Source: Alphaproteobacteria bacterium (GTDB lineage Bacteria; Myxococcota_A; UBA796; GCA-2862545). Taken from it: a DNA stretch of 64,000 bases. Positions 33,513 through 42,176 of the stretch are shown here, one piece after another. Location: positions 170,884-234,883 of the forward strand of contig JACKER010000017.1 of assembly GCA_020632925.1 (NCBI GenBank), in the 5' to 3' direction. The notes under the pieces are model-generated. The model was not told the DNA's origin and searched no databases. It saw only the letters and a list, made by a program, of their open reading frames with translations. The position numbers and the translations under genes were made by a program. Positions within the stretch are counted from its first letter, which is position 1, and each line of letters opens with the position of its first letter.

Positions 33513-34313
33513 GTGAACCTCCTCCACCAGGTCACAGGCGTGATCCGTCCGGTGCTGGGCTCCGTGCCCTGGACCCGGATCGTTGCCACCGGTACGTTCG
33601 CCGCGGTCGCGCTGTGCGCCGTCGCCGCGATCGCACGTCCCGACCTGATGATGGTCGAGCAGGTGGTGTTCGATGGTCAGTCACGCGCCACGGCCGCCGA
33701 GCTGCGGCACCTGATGGATCTGCGCAACGGTACGGCGCCGTGGTCGGTCGACACCGACGCTCTCGCTCGGGCGGTCGAACGACACCCCTGGGTGCGGTCC
33801 GCCACGGTGGAGCTGCGGTGGCCCGACGAGGTCCGGGTCCACGTCGACGAGCGTCAGGCCGCGGCCCTGCTCCGCGACGGCGACGACCTGCTCTACGTCG
33901 ACGAGCTCGGCGTTCCCTTCCTGCGCGCCGCCGGCGGCGACCTCGACCTCGTCCACCTGACGGGGATGGGGTCGGAGCTCGACGAGCTGCATCCGGAGCT
34001 CGCGCCCCGCGCCATCCGCGACGCGCTCTGGCTGACCGGCGCCCTCGATCGCGAGGGCCTCGTCGCCCGTGATCGGGTGTCCGAGATCGTGTTCAGTCGC
34101 ACCTCGGGCTTCCTGGTCCTCACGGATCGGGCCCGCATCGCTTTCGGACCGGCCGACCTGCCCGCGCAGGTGGAGCGCCTGTCCGTGCTCGTCCACCAGG
34201 GCCTCTCGCTCGAGGAGCCCCGGTACGTCGACCTGGCGCCCGCCAGCGTCGCGATCGTCCGTCGGCTGGACACCGACATCGTCCTTCCCACCCCGGCTCC
34301 CCAGGGTGGGTGA
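33513..34313 (+). CDS. ftsQ: Cell division protein FtsQ
   Basis: FtsQ is the bitopic scaffold of the FtsQLB complex. The 266-residue protein has one N-terminal transmembrane helix (about residues 25-45, VATGTFAAVALCAVAAIA), a POTRA domain (VEQVVFDGQSRATAAELRHL ... HPWVRSATVELRWPDEVRVHV) and the beta domain (DELGVPFLRA, VSEIVFSRTSGFLVLT). Length and topology fit. It uses GTG at 33513 without a visible Shine-Dalgarno. In most clusters ftsA follows; here the next gene, 54 bases on, is ftsZ. Confidence 0.92.
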   Translation: MNLLHQVTGVIRPVLGSVPWTRIVATGTFAAVALCAVAAIARPDLMMVEQVVFDGQSRATAAELRHLMDLRNGTAPWSVDTDALARAVERHPWVRSATVELRWPDEVRVHVDERQAAALLRDGDDLLYVDELGVPFLRAAGGDLDLVHLTGMGSELDELHPELAPRAIRDALWLTGALDREGLVARDRVSEIVFSRTSGFLVLTDRARIAFGPADLPAQVERLSVLVHQGLSLEEPRYVDLAPASVAIVRRLDTDIVLPTPAPQGG

Positions 34314-34367
34314 TCCCCCATCGTCCGTCCCCCCGTTTCCTTCCCCATCGCATCCCCGGAGGCAGTC

Positions 34368-35495
34368 ATGATCGAGATCGTCGAGGACGAGGAGCTCCCC
34401 ACGGGCGCCCGCATCAAGGTGATCGGCGTCGGTGGTGGCGGCGGTAACGCCGTCAACACGATGATCTCGGCCGGGCTGACCGGCGTGGAGTTCATCGCGA
34501 TGAACACCGACTCCCAGGATCTGCGTCGCAGCCTGGCGTCGAAGCGCTTCCAGCTCGGTCAGCAGCTCACCAAGGGCCTGGGCGCGGGCGCGAACCCCGA
34601 GGTCGGTCGCGAAGCCGCGCTCGAGGATCGCGAGCGCATCTCCGAGTTGGTGGTGGGTGCGGACATGGTCTTCGTCACGGCGGGGATGGGCGGTGGCACC
34701 GGCACGGGCGCTGCCCCGGTGATCGCTCAGATCGCTCGTGACTGCGGTGCCCTGACCGTGGGCGTGGTCACCCGTCCGTTCTACTTCGAGGGCAAGCGTC
34801 GTCGTCGGCAGGCCGAGGAGGGCGTGGAGCAGCTCAAGGCCGCGGTCGACACGCTGATCACGATCCCGAACCAGCGACTGGTGGCCATGGCCAACGACAA
34901 GACCTCCATGAAGGAGGCGTTCTGCATGGCGGACGAGGTGCTCCTCTCCGCGGTGAAGGGCGTGTCGGACCTGGTCAACTTCCAGGGCATGGTGAACGTC
35001 GACTTCGCCGACGTGCGCACCATCATGGGCGCCAAGGGCCTCGCGCTGATGGGCGTGGGCACGGCCAAGGGCGAGCACAAGACGGTGGAGGCCGCGCAGC
35101 GCGCGATCTCGAGCCCGCTGCTCGACGACGTCTCGATCGTCGGCGCGACCAGCGTGCTCATCAACATCACCGGCAACAGCAACCTCACGATGTACGAGAT
35201 GCACGAGGCGAGCTCGCTCATCCAGGAAGAGGCGCACGAGGACGCCGAGGTGATCTGGGGTTGGGTCATCGACGAGACGATGGGCGACGAGGCCCGCGTC
35301 ACCGTCATCGCGACCGGCTTCGAGGAGACCCGCCAGATGCTGCAGCCGCAGTCCATCGAGCGTCGGGTCAACGAGCGCGTCGTCCGCTCCTCCGGCCCGA
35401 TGGCGCGGTCGGGGCGCGGTCGCGAGCTGCACAGCGGCATCGACCCGATCTACGAGGACTACGACATCCCGACCTTCTTCCGCAACGCGGACTGA
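34368..35495 (+). CDS. ftsZ: Cell division GTPase FtsZ
   Basis: FtsZ polymerises into the Z-ring that organises division. The 375-residue protein has the nucleotide-binding start KVIGVGGGGGNAVNTMI, FIAMNTDSQDL, the tubulin signature GGGTGTGAAPVIA near residue 108, and the T7-loop region NVDFADVRTIM. The C-terminal linker is short, and the conserved tail YEDYDIPTFFRNAD is present for binding FtsA, ZipA or similar tethers. GGAGG lies five to six bases before the ATG. With ftsA absent from the cluster, which partner anchors FtsZ to the membrane is open. Confidence 0.98.
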   Translation: MIEIVEDEELPTGARIKVIGVGGGGGNAVNTMISAGLTGVEFIAMNTDSQDLRRSLASKRFQLGQQLTKGLGAGANPEVGREAALEDRERISELVVGADMVFVTAGMGGGTGTGAAPVIAQIARDCGALTVGVVTRPFYFEGKRRRRQAEEGVEQLKAAVDTLITIPNQRLVAMANDKTSMKEAFCMADEVLLSAVKGVSDLVNFQGMVNVDFADVRTIMGAKGLALMGVGTAKGEHKTVEAAQRAISSPLLDDVSIVGATSVLINITGNSNLTMYEMHEASSLIQEEAHEDAEVIWGWVIDETMGDEARVTVIATGFEETRQMLQPQSIERRVNERVVRSSGPMARSGRGRELHSGIDPIYEDYDIPTFFRNAD

Positions 35496-35530
35496 TCGCC
35501 GGGCGTGCCCGTTGCGGCCCGGGCGGGTAG

Positions 35531-36067
35531 GTGAAGGTGATGTTCACGTTCGCCCTGGCCTCTCTGCCCGCGCTCGCCGCAACCTCCGACGAGGTGGTCG
35601 TGGCTGCCATCCGCGACGAGTGGGCGGTGGTGCAGGCCGCGGTCGATGGCGGTACCCTCTCCAAGGCCGAGCTGGACATCGGTGGAGGCCAGAACCCGGC
35701 GCATGTCACGGTGCACTGGACGGGTGGGTCGCTGGCCGACTTCGAGGCCGATCCGTACGCCGAACCCTTCGTCGTTCGGCGGGTCGTGCAGGCCAAGATA
35801 CTGCCGGCCGTGGGCCCAGCCAGCGTGTCGTTCTGGTATGGCCCCGACGGGTCGCCCATCTTCGCGCTCGCCGAGGGCCCCGACATCGTGGGTTTGAAGG
35901 GGCTGGACCTGCATCCGAGGACGGAGGTGCGCGCTTGGTTCTCGGCTGGCAGGGCCGTACGCCTCCAGCTGGACGAACAGCTGTTGCCCAGCGAGAGCCC
36001 TGCGGCAGGGGCGCTGTATGCGCGCGCCGTGGAGCTGCGCCAGGCGCTCGAAGCACTGGCTCGATGA
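35531..36067 (+). CDS. Exported hypothetical protein
   Basis: The 178-residue protein starts with a hydrophobic, Ala-ended signal-like stretch (MFTFALASLPALAATS), so it is probably secreted to the periplasm. Mature residues 20-170 alternate short strands and helices (VTVHWTGGSLADFEADPYAE, VSFWYGPDGSPIFALAEGPD). No family or catalytic motif is recognised. It lies between ftsZ (35 bases upstream) and hypF (3 bases downstream), so it is probably transcribed with hypF. A start a few codons upstream (GTG at 35531) is also possible in the same frame. Confidence 0.6.
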   Translation: MKVMFTFALASLPALAATSDEVVVAAIRDEWAVVQAAVDGGTLSKAELDIGGGQNPAHVTVHWTGGSLADFEADPYAEPFVVRRVVQAKILPAVGPASVSFWYGPDGSPIFALAEGPDIVGLKGLDLHPRTEVRAWFSAGRAVRLQLDEQLLPSESPAAGALYARAVELRQALEALAR

Positions 36068-36070
36068 CGG

Positions 36071-38356
36071 ATGGAGGTGGAGCACCTCCGCTTCCGTGGC
36101 ACGGTGCAGGGGGTGGGCTTCCGCCCTACGGTGGCCCGGCTCGCCCGGGCGTTGGGACTGCCTGGCTGGGTTCGCAACGACGGCGAGGGGGTGTTGGTCG
36201 CGCTCGGCGGGGCGGCGGTGGATCGCGACGCCTTCGTCGACCGGCTGTTGCGGGAGCTCCCGCCACTCGCGCGGGTGGACGCGGTGGAGCGGGTGACCTG
36301 CCACGACGATCTCGGTGAGGGCTTCGACATCCTCACTTCCCACGCGAGCGCCGCGAACACCGCCGTGGCCGCGGACGCCGCCACCTGTCCCCCGTGTATC
36401 GAGGAGACACGCGATCCGTCCTCCCGCCGGTACCGCTACCCCTTCACCAACTGCACCCACTGCGGCCCGCGGTTCACCATCGTCGAGCGGCTTCCCTACG
36501 ACCGGGCGTCGACGACGATGCGCGGGTTCGAGATGTGTGGGGACTGCCGCCGGGAGTACGACGACGAGACCGATCGGCGCCACCACGCCCAGCCCATCGC
36601 GTGCCCCCGGTGCGGCCCGCGGGTTCGTGTGTTGCGCACGGACGGCGCGCCGGTGGGCGTCGCGTCCGCGCTCGACGCGGTGGTGGACCTCCTCCGACAC
36701 GGCGCGATCGTCGCCATCAAGGGGCTCGGTGGGTACCAGCTGTGCTGTGACGCCACCCGCGAGGACGCCGTCGCCCGCCTGCGCATGCGCAAGCACCGTC
36801 CGCACCGACCCCTCGCCCTGATGGCCCGCGACGTGGCGCAGATCGAGCGCTTCTGCACGGTGTCCGCCGTCGAGCGCCATGCGCTGGAGAGCCCGGCCGG
36901 CCCCATCGTGCTGCTCGCGGCCGACGGCCCGGAGGCGGTCGCGCCGAGCGTGGCCCCCGACCAGCGCCGGCTCGGGTTCCTGTTGCCGTCGACCCCGCTG
37001 CACCACGTCCTGCTGTCCGAGCTCGAAGGTCCCGTCGTGTGCACCAGCGGGAACGTCACGGGCGAGCCCCAGTGCATCGACGACGACGACGCACGTCATC
37101 GGCTGGGCGCCATCGCCGATGCGTTCCTGGTCCACGACCGTCCCATCGCGCACCGGGTGGACGACTCGGTGGTCCGCGAGCTCGACGGCGCCATCCGCAG
37201 CGTCCGTCGCGCCCGCGGGTTCGCTCCGACGCCACTCGCGCTCCACCCGAGCTTCGCCGCGGCCCCGCCGCTGACCGCCCTGGGTGGGCACCTCAAGTCC
37301 ACGTTCTGCCTGCTGCGCGACGGCCGAGCGATGCTCTCGCCGCACGTCGGGGACCTCGACGACCCGCGCACCGTCGCCGACCACGCGAACCTCCTGGACT
37401 CGCTGACCACCCTCTTCGAACACGCGCCGCGGCGCGTCGTGGTCGACGCCCACCCGGGGTACCGCACCCGCGAGCTCGTACCCGTCGGTCTCCCGCGGGT
37501 GGAGGTGGCCCACCACCACGCCCACGCCGCCGCCTGCATGGCCGAGCACGGGTTGCCCGTCGACGCCGATCCCGTGCTCGCCATCGTGCTCGACGGCCTC
37601 GGGATGGGCGACGACGGCGCGTTGTGGGGTGGCGAGCTGCTGGCGGTCGACTTCCGGCGCTGCACCCGGCTGGCCGCGCTCCCCGACGTGGCGCTGCTCG
37701 GCGGTGATCGCGCCGCCCGCGAGCCATGGCGGAGCGCGCTGGCGCATCTGGTCGCGGCGCTGGGCTGGGAGGGCCTGGAGCGGACCGACCACCCGACCGT
37801 CCGCTCGCTGCTCGACCGTCGCGACCCGCTGGTGGAGCTGGCGCTGAGCCGCGCTCCGCGGGCCTCGTCGGCCGGTCGGCTGTTCGACGCGGTCGCCGCG
37901 CTGCTCGGCCTGTCCGCCGATGGCGTCACGTACGAGGCCCAGGCCGCCATGGCCCTCGAGGCGCTCGCGGTCGGTGAGCCGGACGAGGCCTACCCCATCG
38001 GTCGTGTCGACGGTGAGGTCCCCCGCTTCGACCTGGCGCCCATGTGGACCGCGTTGCTGAGCGACCTGGGGTCGGTCACACCGAGGCGGATCGCGTCCCG
38101 CTTCCACGGCGGGCTGGCCTTCGCCCTCGCCCGCGAGGCCGCCACGATCCGCCGGGCGCGACCCGAGCTCGTCACCATCGTGCTGTCCGGCGGGGTATGG
38201 CAGAACGCTGTCCTGCTGGAGCGCGCGCTGCGCCACCTCCGCGCGGACGGCTGGGAGGTCCTGCTGCACCGCCAGGTCCCGCCGAACGACGGTGGCATCG
38301 CCCTCGGTCAGGCCGCCGTCGCCGCCGCCCGCGCTCTGCCCCGGAGCCGCCCGTGA
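36071..38356 (+). CDS. hypF: Carbamoyltransferase HypF (hydrogenase maturation)
   Basis: HypF turns carbamoyl phosphate into the carbamoyl group that HypE dehydrates to cyanide for the NiFe active site. The 761-residue protein has an N-terminal acylphosphatase domain (RFRGTVQGVGFRPTVARLA), a four-pair zinc-finger region (CPPC, CTHC, CGDC, CPRC at residues about 107-185), a YrdC-like domain (IKGLGGYQLCCDA) and a C-terminal Kae1-like carbamoyltransferase domain with VAHHHAHAAACMAEHG and LSGGVWQN. It is complete. The stop overlaps hypD (GTGA). Confidence 0.97.
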   Translation: MEVEHLRFRGTVQGVGFRPTVARLARALGLPGWVRNDGEGVLVALGGAAVDRDAFVDRLLRELPPLARVDAVERVTCHDDLGEGFDILTSHASAANTAVAADAATCPPCIEETRDPSSRRYRYPFTNCTHCGPRFTIVERLPYDRASTTMRGFEMCGDCRREYDDETDRRHHAQPIACPRCGPRVRVLRTDGAPVGVASALDAVVDLLRHGAIVAIKGLGGYQLCCDATREDAVARLRMRKHRPHRPLALMARDVAQIERFCTVSAVERHALESPAGPIVLLAADGPEAVAPSVAPDQRRLGFLLPSTPLHHVLLSELEGPVVCTSGNVTGEPQCIDDDDARHRLGAIADAFLVHDRPIAHRVDDSVVRELDGAIRSVRRARGFAPTPLALHPSFAAAPPLTALGGHLKSTFCLLRDGRAMLSPHVGDLDDPRTVADHANLLDSLTTLFEHAPRRVVVDAHPGYRTRELVPVGLPRVEVAHHHAHAAACMAEHGLPVDADPVLAIVLDGLGMGDDGALWGGELLAVDFRRCTRLAALPDVALLGGDRAAREPWRSALAHLVAALGWEGLERTDHPTVRSLLDRRDPLVELALSRAPRASSAGRLFDAVAALLGLSADGVTYEAQAAMALEALAVGEPDEAYPIGRVDGEVPRFDLAPMWTALLSDLGSVTPRRIASRFHGGLAFALAREAATIRRARPELVTIVLSGGVWQNAVLLERALRHLRADGWEVLLHRQVPPNDGGIALGQAAVAAARALPRSRP

Positions 38357-39480
38357 GGTACGTCGACGAGTTCCGCGACCCGGTCGCTGCGCGCAAGCTG
38401 GTCGCGGCCATCGAGGGTCAGGCCGCGAGGCTGGATCGTCGCGTCCGCATCATGGAGGTGTGCGGCGGACACACCCACACCATCTTCAAGTTCGGCCTCG
38501 AGGAGATGCTCCCCGACGGCATCGAGCTGGTCCACGGGCCGGGTTGCCCCGTGTGCGTGCTGCCGGTGGGGCGCGTCGACGACGCCGTGGCCATCGCCCT
38601 GCAGCCCGGGGTGATCTTCGCGACTTTCGGCGACGCCGTCCGCGTACCGGGCAGCCAGGGCAGCCTGGCTCGGGCCAAGGCGAGCGGCGCCGACGTCCGC
38701 ACGGTGTACTCCCCCGTGGACGCGCTCCAGCTGGCCCGGGAGAACCCAGGACACCAGGTGGTGTTCTTCGCGCTCGGCTTCGAGACGACCGCGCCGTCGA
38801 CGGCGCTCGCCGTGCTCCAGGCCGAGCGCGAGGGGCTCGGGAACTTCACGGTGTTCTCGAACCACGTCACGATCGTCCCTGCGCTGGAGGCCCTCCTCGA
38901 GGCGCCCGAGCAGCGCATCGACGGCTTCGTCGGCCCGGGCCACGTCACGATGATCATCGGTCTGGCACCGTACGCCTTCATCGCCGAACGCCACCGCCGC
39001 CCGCTCGTGGTCTCGGGGTTCGAGCCGCTCGACGTGCTGCAGTCCGTCTCGATGGTGTTGGCACAGCTCCTCGATGGGCGCGCCGAGATCGAGAACCAGT
39101 ACCGCCGGGGGGTGAAGGACGAAGGGAACCGGGCGGCACAGGACGCGATCGGCCGCGTGTTCGAGCTGCGTCCGTCCTTCGAGTGGCGTGGGCTCGGCTC
39201 GATCGAGCGCTCGGGCCTCCGACTCACCGAGGCCTACGCACGCTTCGACGCCGAGCGGCGCTTCGCGGTCCCGCACCACTCGGTTGCCGACCCTGCGGCC
39301 TGCCGGTGCGGGGACGTGCTGAAGGGCGTCATCCAGCCCTGGCAGTGCGGGGTGTTCGGCACCGCGTGCACGCCACACAGCCCGATCGGTGCCTGCATGG
39401 TCTCGTCGGAGGGCGCCTGCGCCGCGTACTACGGTTACGGGCGCCTCTCGACGGCGCGTCGGCTCGAGGGTTCCAGGTGA
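38353..39480 (+). CDS. hypD: Hydrogenase maturation protein HypD
   Basis: HypD is a 4Fe-4S protein that, with HypC, assembles the Fe(CN)2CO unit. The 375-residue protein has EVCGGHTHTIFKFG (with the active-site Cys) near residue 37, GPGCPVCVLPVG near residue 67, FETTAPSTALAV, and the Cys-rich C-terminal region CRCGDVLKGVIQPWQC ... CTPHSPIGACMVSSEGAC that holds the cluster. GTG at 38353 overlaps hypF by four bases; its stop overlaps hypE (GTGA). The usual partner gene hypC, often between hypF and hypD, is not found here. Confidence 0.97.
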   Translation: MRYVDEFRDPVAARKLVAAIEGQAARLDRRVRIMEVCGGHTHTIFKFGLEEMLPDGIELVHGPGCPVCVLPVGRVDDAVAIALQPGVIFATFGDAVRVPGSQGSLARAKASGADVRTVYSPVDALQLARENPGHQVVFFALGFETTAPSTALAVLQAEREGLGNFTVFSNHVTIVPALEALLEAPEQRIDGFVGPGHVTMIIGLAPYAFIAERHRRPLVVSGFEPLDVLQSVSMVLAQLLDGRAEIENQYRRGVKDEGNRAAQDAIGRVFELRPSFEWRGLGSIERSGLRLTEAYARFDAERRFAVPHHSVADPAACRCGDVLKGVIQPWQCGVFGTACTPHSPIGACMVSSEGACAAYYGYGRLSTARRLEGSR

Positions 39481-40553
39481 GCGACCACCCGCTGTTCCAG
39501 CGCATCGAGCGGTTCCGTCGACGGGCGGGACGGGTGCGGGAGGACGTGGTCACGCAGGCCCACGGCGGCGGGGGCCGCGCGATGCGGGATCTCATCGACG
39601 ACCTCGTGATCCGCAACCTCGGACCCGACCTGCAGGCCGACGAGGACCAGGCGCGCATCGGCCTCGCCGAGCTCATGGCGAGCGGGGACCGGTTGGCCTT
39701 CACGACGGACAGCTATGTGGTCTCGCCGCTCGAGTTCCCGGGCGGTGACATCGGCCGGCTCGCGGTGAACGGGACGGTAAACGACCTCGCGGTGGGTGGG
39801 GCCATCCCCCGCTTCCTGTCGGTGGGGCTGGTGATCGAGGAAGGCCTGCCGGTCGCGACCTTGCGCCGGATCCTGAAGAGCATGGGCGAAGCCGCGCGCG
39901 AGGCCGGCGTGTCCATCGTCACGGGCGACACCAAGGTCGTCCAGCGGGGCGCCGCCGACCAGCTCTTCGTGAACACGGCGGGCATCGGCGTCATCCCGCG
40001 CGGCGTGGAGGTGTCGAGCAAGCGCGTGCGCGCGGACGACGTGATCCTGGTGAACGGGATGCTGGGCGACCACGGCGCCGCCATCCTGGTCGCCCGTGGC
40101 GAGCTGAAGCTCGCGTGCGACATCCCCAGCGACTGTGCGCCGCTGCACACGCTGACCCAGGCGCTGCTCGCCGGTGTGGACGTCCACGCGATGCGCGACG
40201 TCACCCGAGGCGGACTGGCCGCCGTCCTCAACGAGCTGGCGCTGGGCAGCGAGGTCGGGATGCAGGTCGACGAGGTCGCGCTGCCCGTCCGGCCCGAGGT
40301 CCGCGGCTTCTGCGAGGTGCTCGGTCTGGATCCGGTCCACCTCGCCAACGAGGGCAAGCTGGTGGCGGCCGTCCCCGCCGATCAGGCGGCGCGCGCCCTC
40401 GAGATCCTGCGCGCCCACCCGCTCGGCACCCACGCGGCGGTCATCGCCCGTTGCCGGGCCGAGCCCCCGGGCGTGGTCACCCTGGGCACAGGCTTCGGCG
40501 GGGAGCGCATCCTCGACGTGCTGGTGGGCGAGCAGCTCCCGAGGATCTGCTGA
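39477..40553 (+). CDS. hypE: Carbamoyl dehydratase HypE
   Basis: HypE uses ATP to convert its C-terminal S-carboxamide into a thiocyanate that donates cyanide to the active-site iron. The 358-residue protein belongs to the AIR synthase fold (LAFTTDSYVVSPLEFPGGDIG, NGTVNDLAVGGA, VTGDTKVVQRG, MRDVTRGGLAAVLNELA). It ends in the essential PRIC tetrapeptide carrying the modified cysteine. GTG at 39477 overlaps the hypD stop; its stop overlaps hypA by one base. Confidence 0.97.
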   Translation: MSDHPLFQRIERFRRRAGRVREDVVTQAHGGGGRAMRDLIDDLVIRNLGPDLQADEDQARIGLAELMASGDRLAFTTDSYVVSPLEFPGGDIGRLAVNGTVNDLAVGGAIPRFLSVGLVIEEGLPVATLRRILKSMGEAAREAGVSIVTGDTKVVQRGAADQLFVNTAGIGVIPRGVEVSSKRVRADDVILVNGMLGDHGAAILVARGELKLACDIPSDCAPLHTLTQALLAGVDVHAMRDVTRGGLAAVLNELALGSEVGMQVDEVALPVRPEVRGFCEVLGLDPVHLANEGKLVAAVPADQAARALEILRAHPLGTHAAVIARCRAEPPGVVTLGTGFGGERILDVLVGEQLPRIC

Positions 40554-40882
40554 TGCACGAGCTCTCCATCACCCGCAACATCGTCTCGATCGTCGCCGGC
40601 GAGGCAGCAGGTCGCCCGGTGAAGCGCGTGCACCTGACCATCGGCCGGTTGTCCGGCGTCGACGTCGCAGCCATCGCGTTCTGCTTCCCGTTGGTCGCCG
40701 AGGGCACGGCGGTGGCTGGCGCCGAGCTGGTCGTCCATCGGGTGGAGGGCCGCGGCCGGTGCGAGGGATGCCGGAAGGAGCTCCCTCTGGACGAGCTGGT
40801 CGGCGTGTGCCCCTGCGAGCGTCGCGAACCGATGGCCATCACGGCGGGCGAAGAGCTGCTCGTCCGGTCCATGGAGCTCTAG
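40553..40882 (+). CDS. hypA: Nickel chaperone HypA
   Basis: HypA delivers nickel to the hydrogenase precursor with HypB. The 109-residue protein starts MHELSITRNIV, so the nickel-binding N-terminus with His2 is intact. The structural zinc site usually has two CxxC motifs; here the first is CEGC but the second reads CPC followed by ERREP, one residue short. Zinc coordination may therefore be altered. It is embedded between hypE (one-base overlap) and hypB (starts at the next base). Confidence 0.93.
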   Translation: MHELSITRNIVSIVAGEAAGRPVKRVHLTIGRLSGVDVAAIAFCFPLVAEGTAVAGAELVVHRVEGRGRCEGCRKELPLDELVGVCPCERREPMAITAGEELLVRSMEL

Positions 40883-41743
40883 ATGTGCACCACCTGTGGC
40901 TGCTCCGGCGATCGGTCCGACGCCGTGCTGACCGTGCTCGCGTCGGGGGAGCGCGTGTCCTTGATGCCCGTGCTCGACCCGAAGCCGCGCCTGGTGAACG
41001 TCCACGCCCACCACGCCCACGCCCACGATCAGGGCCCCGCCGAGCTGATCGAGCTGGAGCGGCGCGTCCTCGCCACCAACGACCGCCTCGCCGAGCGCAA
41101 CCGCGCCTGGCTGGCGGGGCGCGAGGTGCTGGCGTTGAACCTCATGAGCTCGCCGGGCTCAGGCAAGACCACGCTCTTGGAGAGGACGCTCGCTGCCTGG
41201 GACGGGCCGTGCGGCGTGCTCGAGGGGGACCAGGAGACCACGCGGGACGCCGACCGGATCCGCGCGACGGGCACGCCGGTGGTGCAGGTCAACACGGGAA
41301 AGGGCTGTCACCTCGAGGCGGACATGGTGTGGCAGGGCCTGCAGCGCCTTCAACCCCCGTCCGGCGCGGTGCTGTTCGTGGAGAACGTCGGGAACCTGGT
41401 CTGTCCGGCGCTGTTCGATCTCGGGGAGGAGGCGCGCGTCGTGCTCTTCTCGGTGACCGAGGGCGAGGACAAGCCCGAGAAATACCCCCACATGTTCCGG
41501 GGTGCCGATCTGGTCCTGCTGACCAAGGTCGACCTGCTGCCCCACCTCGACTTCGACGTGGACGCGAGCCTGCGCGCGCTGCACACCGTCAACCCCCGCG
41601 TCCCCGTCCTCCAGATCTCGGCGCGAACCGGTGAAGGGATGGAGGCGTGGGTCACGTGGATCCGCGCCCAGCGCGCCCAAGCCAGCCATGGCTGGAGCGC
41701 CGCTCAGGAACCCTCCCGTCGCCCGCTGGGCGGTCCCCGGTGA
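40883..41743 (+). CDS. hypB: Hydrogenase nickel-incorporation GTPase HypB
   Basis: HypB is a GTPase that loads nickel onto HypA and the hydrogenase. The 286-residue protein starts MCTTCGCSGD, the high-affinity CxxCGC nickel site, followed by a His-rich stretch HAHHAHAHD (residues about 37-47) that may store nickel. The GTPase core has LMSSPGSGKTTLLE, EGDQETTRDADRI, NTGKGCHLEADMV (metal-binding Cys and His), VENVGNLVCPA and LTKVDLLPHL. The roughly 30-residue Ser/Pro/Arg-rich tail is probably disordered. This ends the hyp operon. Confidence 0.97.
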   Translation: MCTTCGCSGDRSDAVLTVLASGERVSLMPVLDPKPRLVNVHAHHAHAHDQGPAELIELERRVLATNDRLAERNRAWLAGREVLALNLMSSPGSGKTTLLERTLAAWDGPCGVLEGDQETTRDADRIRATGTPVVQVNTGKGCHLEADMVWQGLQRLQPPSGAVLFVENVGNLVCPALFDLGEEARVVLFSVTEGEDKPEKYPHMFRGADLVLLTKVDLLPHLDFDVDASLRALHTVNPRVPVLQISARTGEGMEAWVTWIRAQRAQASHGWSAAQEPSRRPLGGPR

Positions 41744-41832
41744 TGGGCTGGACGGAGGCTGACGAGCACGGCGCCGCGAGCCCGGTCAGCTCGGGTGGGA
41801 GGAGGTCGACGTCGCCAGGGCGCGCACGCCGT

Positions 41833-41947
41833 CGACCCGCGCCAGGGGGACCGGAGGGCGGCCGCAGGCCGGTCCCGCCCGAAGGGCGGACGGAGGCCGA
41901 ATGGCCGACCCCGCAGGGGCCCCGGTGCCCCGTAGGGGCAGGCGCCC
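41833..41947. repeat. Structured dispersed intergenic element, copy 2
   Basis: A 115-base copy of the element at 18964-19079, with one deletion and two substitutions. All three changes lie in loops (GTCA to GCA, GCA to GAA, GCA to GTA), and all stems are intact, including the closing pair GCGCC (41839-41843) with GGCGC (41941-41945). The flanks on both sides are unrelated to copy 1, so the unit was moved or copied as such. Confidence 0.85.
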
Positions 41948-41949
41948 AG

Positions 41950-42142
41950 ATCGGTCGCTCGTCGAGCCCACGTCCGGTGCCATCCTGGTCACCAGCCACG
42001 AACGCTCGATCTCTCCCGAGCGGTGCCAGCGCTTTCGCCCGGGCCCGCCGGGGTCGCGCCGGAAGCTGCGTTCGTCGAAGCCGTGCAGGTCGCGTCGAAG
42101 CGTGTCGTCGATGGCCGACGGCGGGTCCCGCTGGTGGGCCGG
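41950..42142 (-). pseudogene. Possible decayed coding fragment
   Basis: One minus-strand frame reads like a protein interior (DDTLRRDLHGFDERSFRR ... RKRWHRSGEIERSWLVTR), with balanced charged and aromatic residues. However, it has a stop just upstream and no plausible start, and it runs into copy 2 of the repeat element. It may be a remnant of a gene interrupted by the element. The call rests on composition only. Confidence 0.2.
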
Positions 42143-42176
42143 ATCGAATGGTCAGCTGGACCCGACGTCGTAGTGG

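Larger units (their letters stand above)
41744..42176. other. Convergent intergenic region after hypB
   Basis: These 433 bases between hypB and the minus-strand TPR gene contain copy 2 of the structured element and a minus-strand stretch that looks like a decayed coding fragment; both are listed separately. I see no complete gene and no clear terminator. Confidence 0.5.

Noticed and set aside
33265..33527. Minus-strand frames over the CCAT repeats (WMDGWMDG-type peptides)
   Set aside because: They are translations of the simple repeat in the ftsQ leader.
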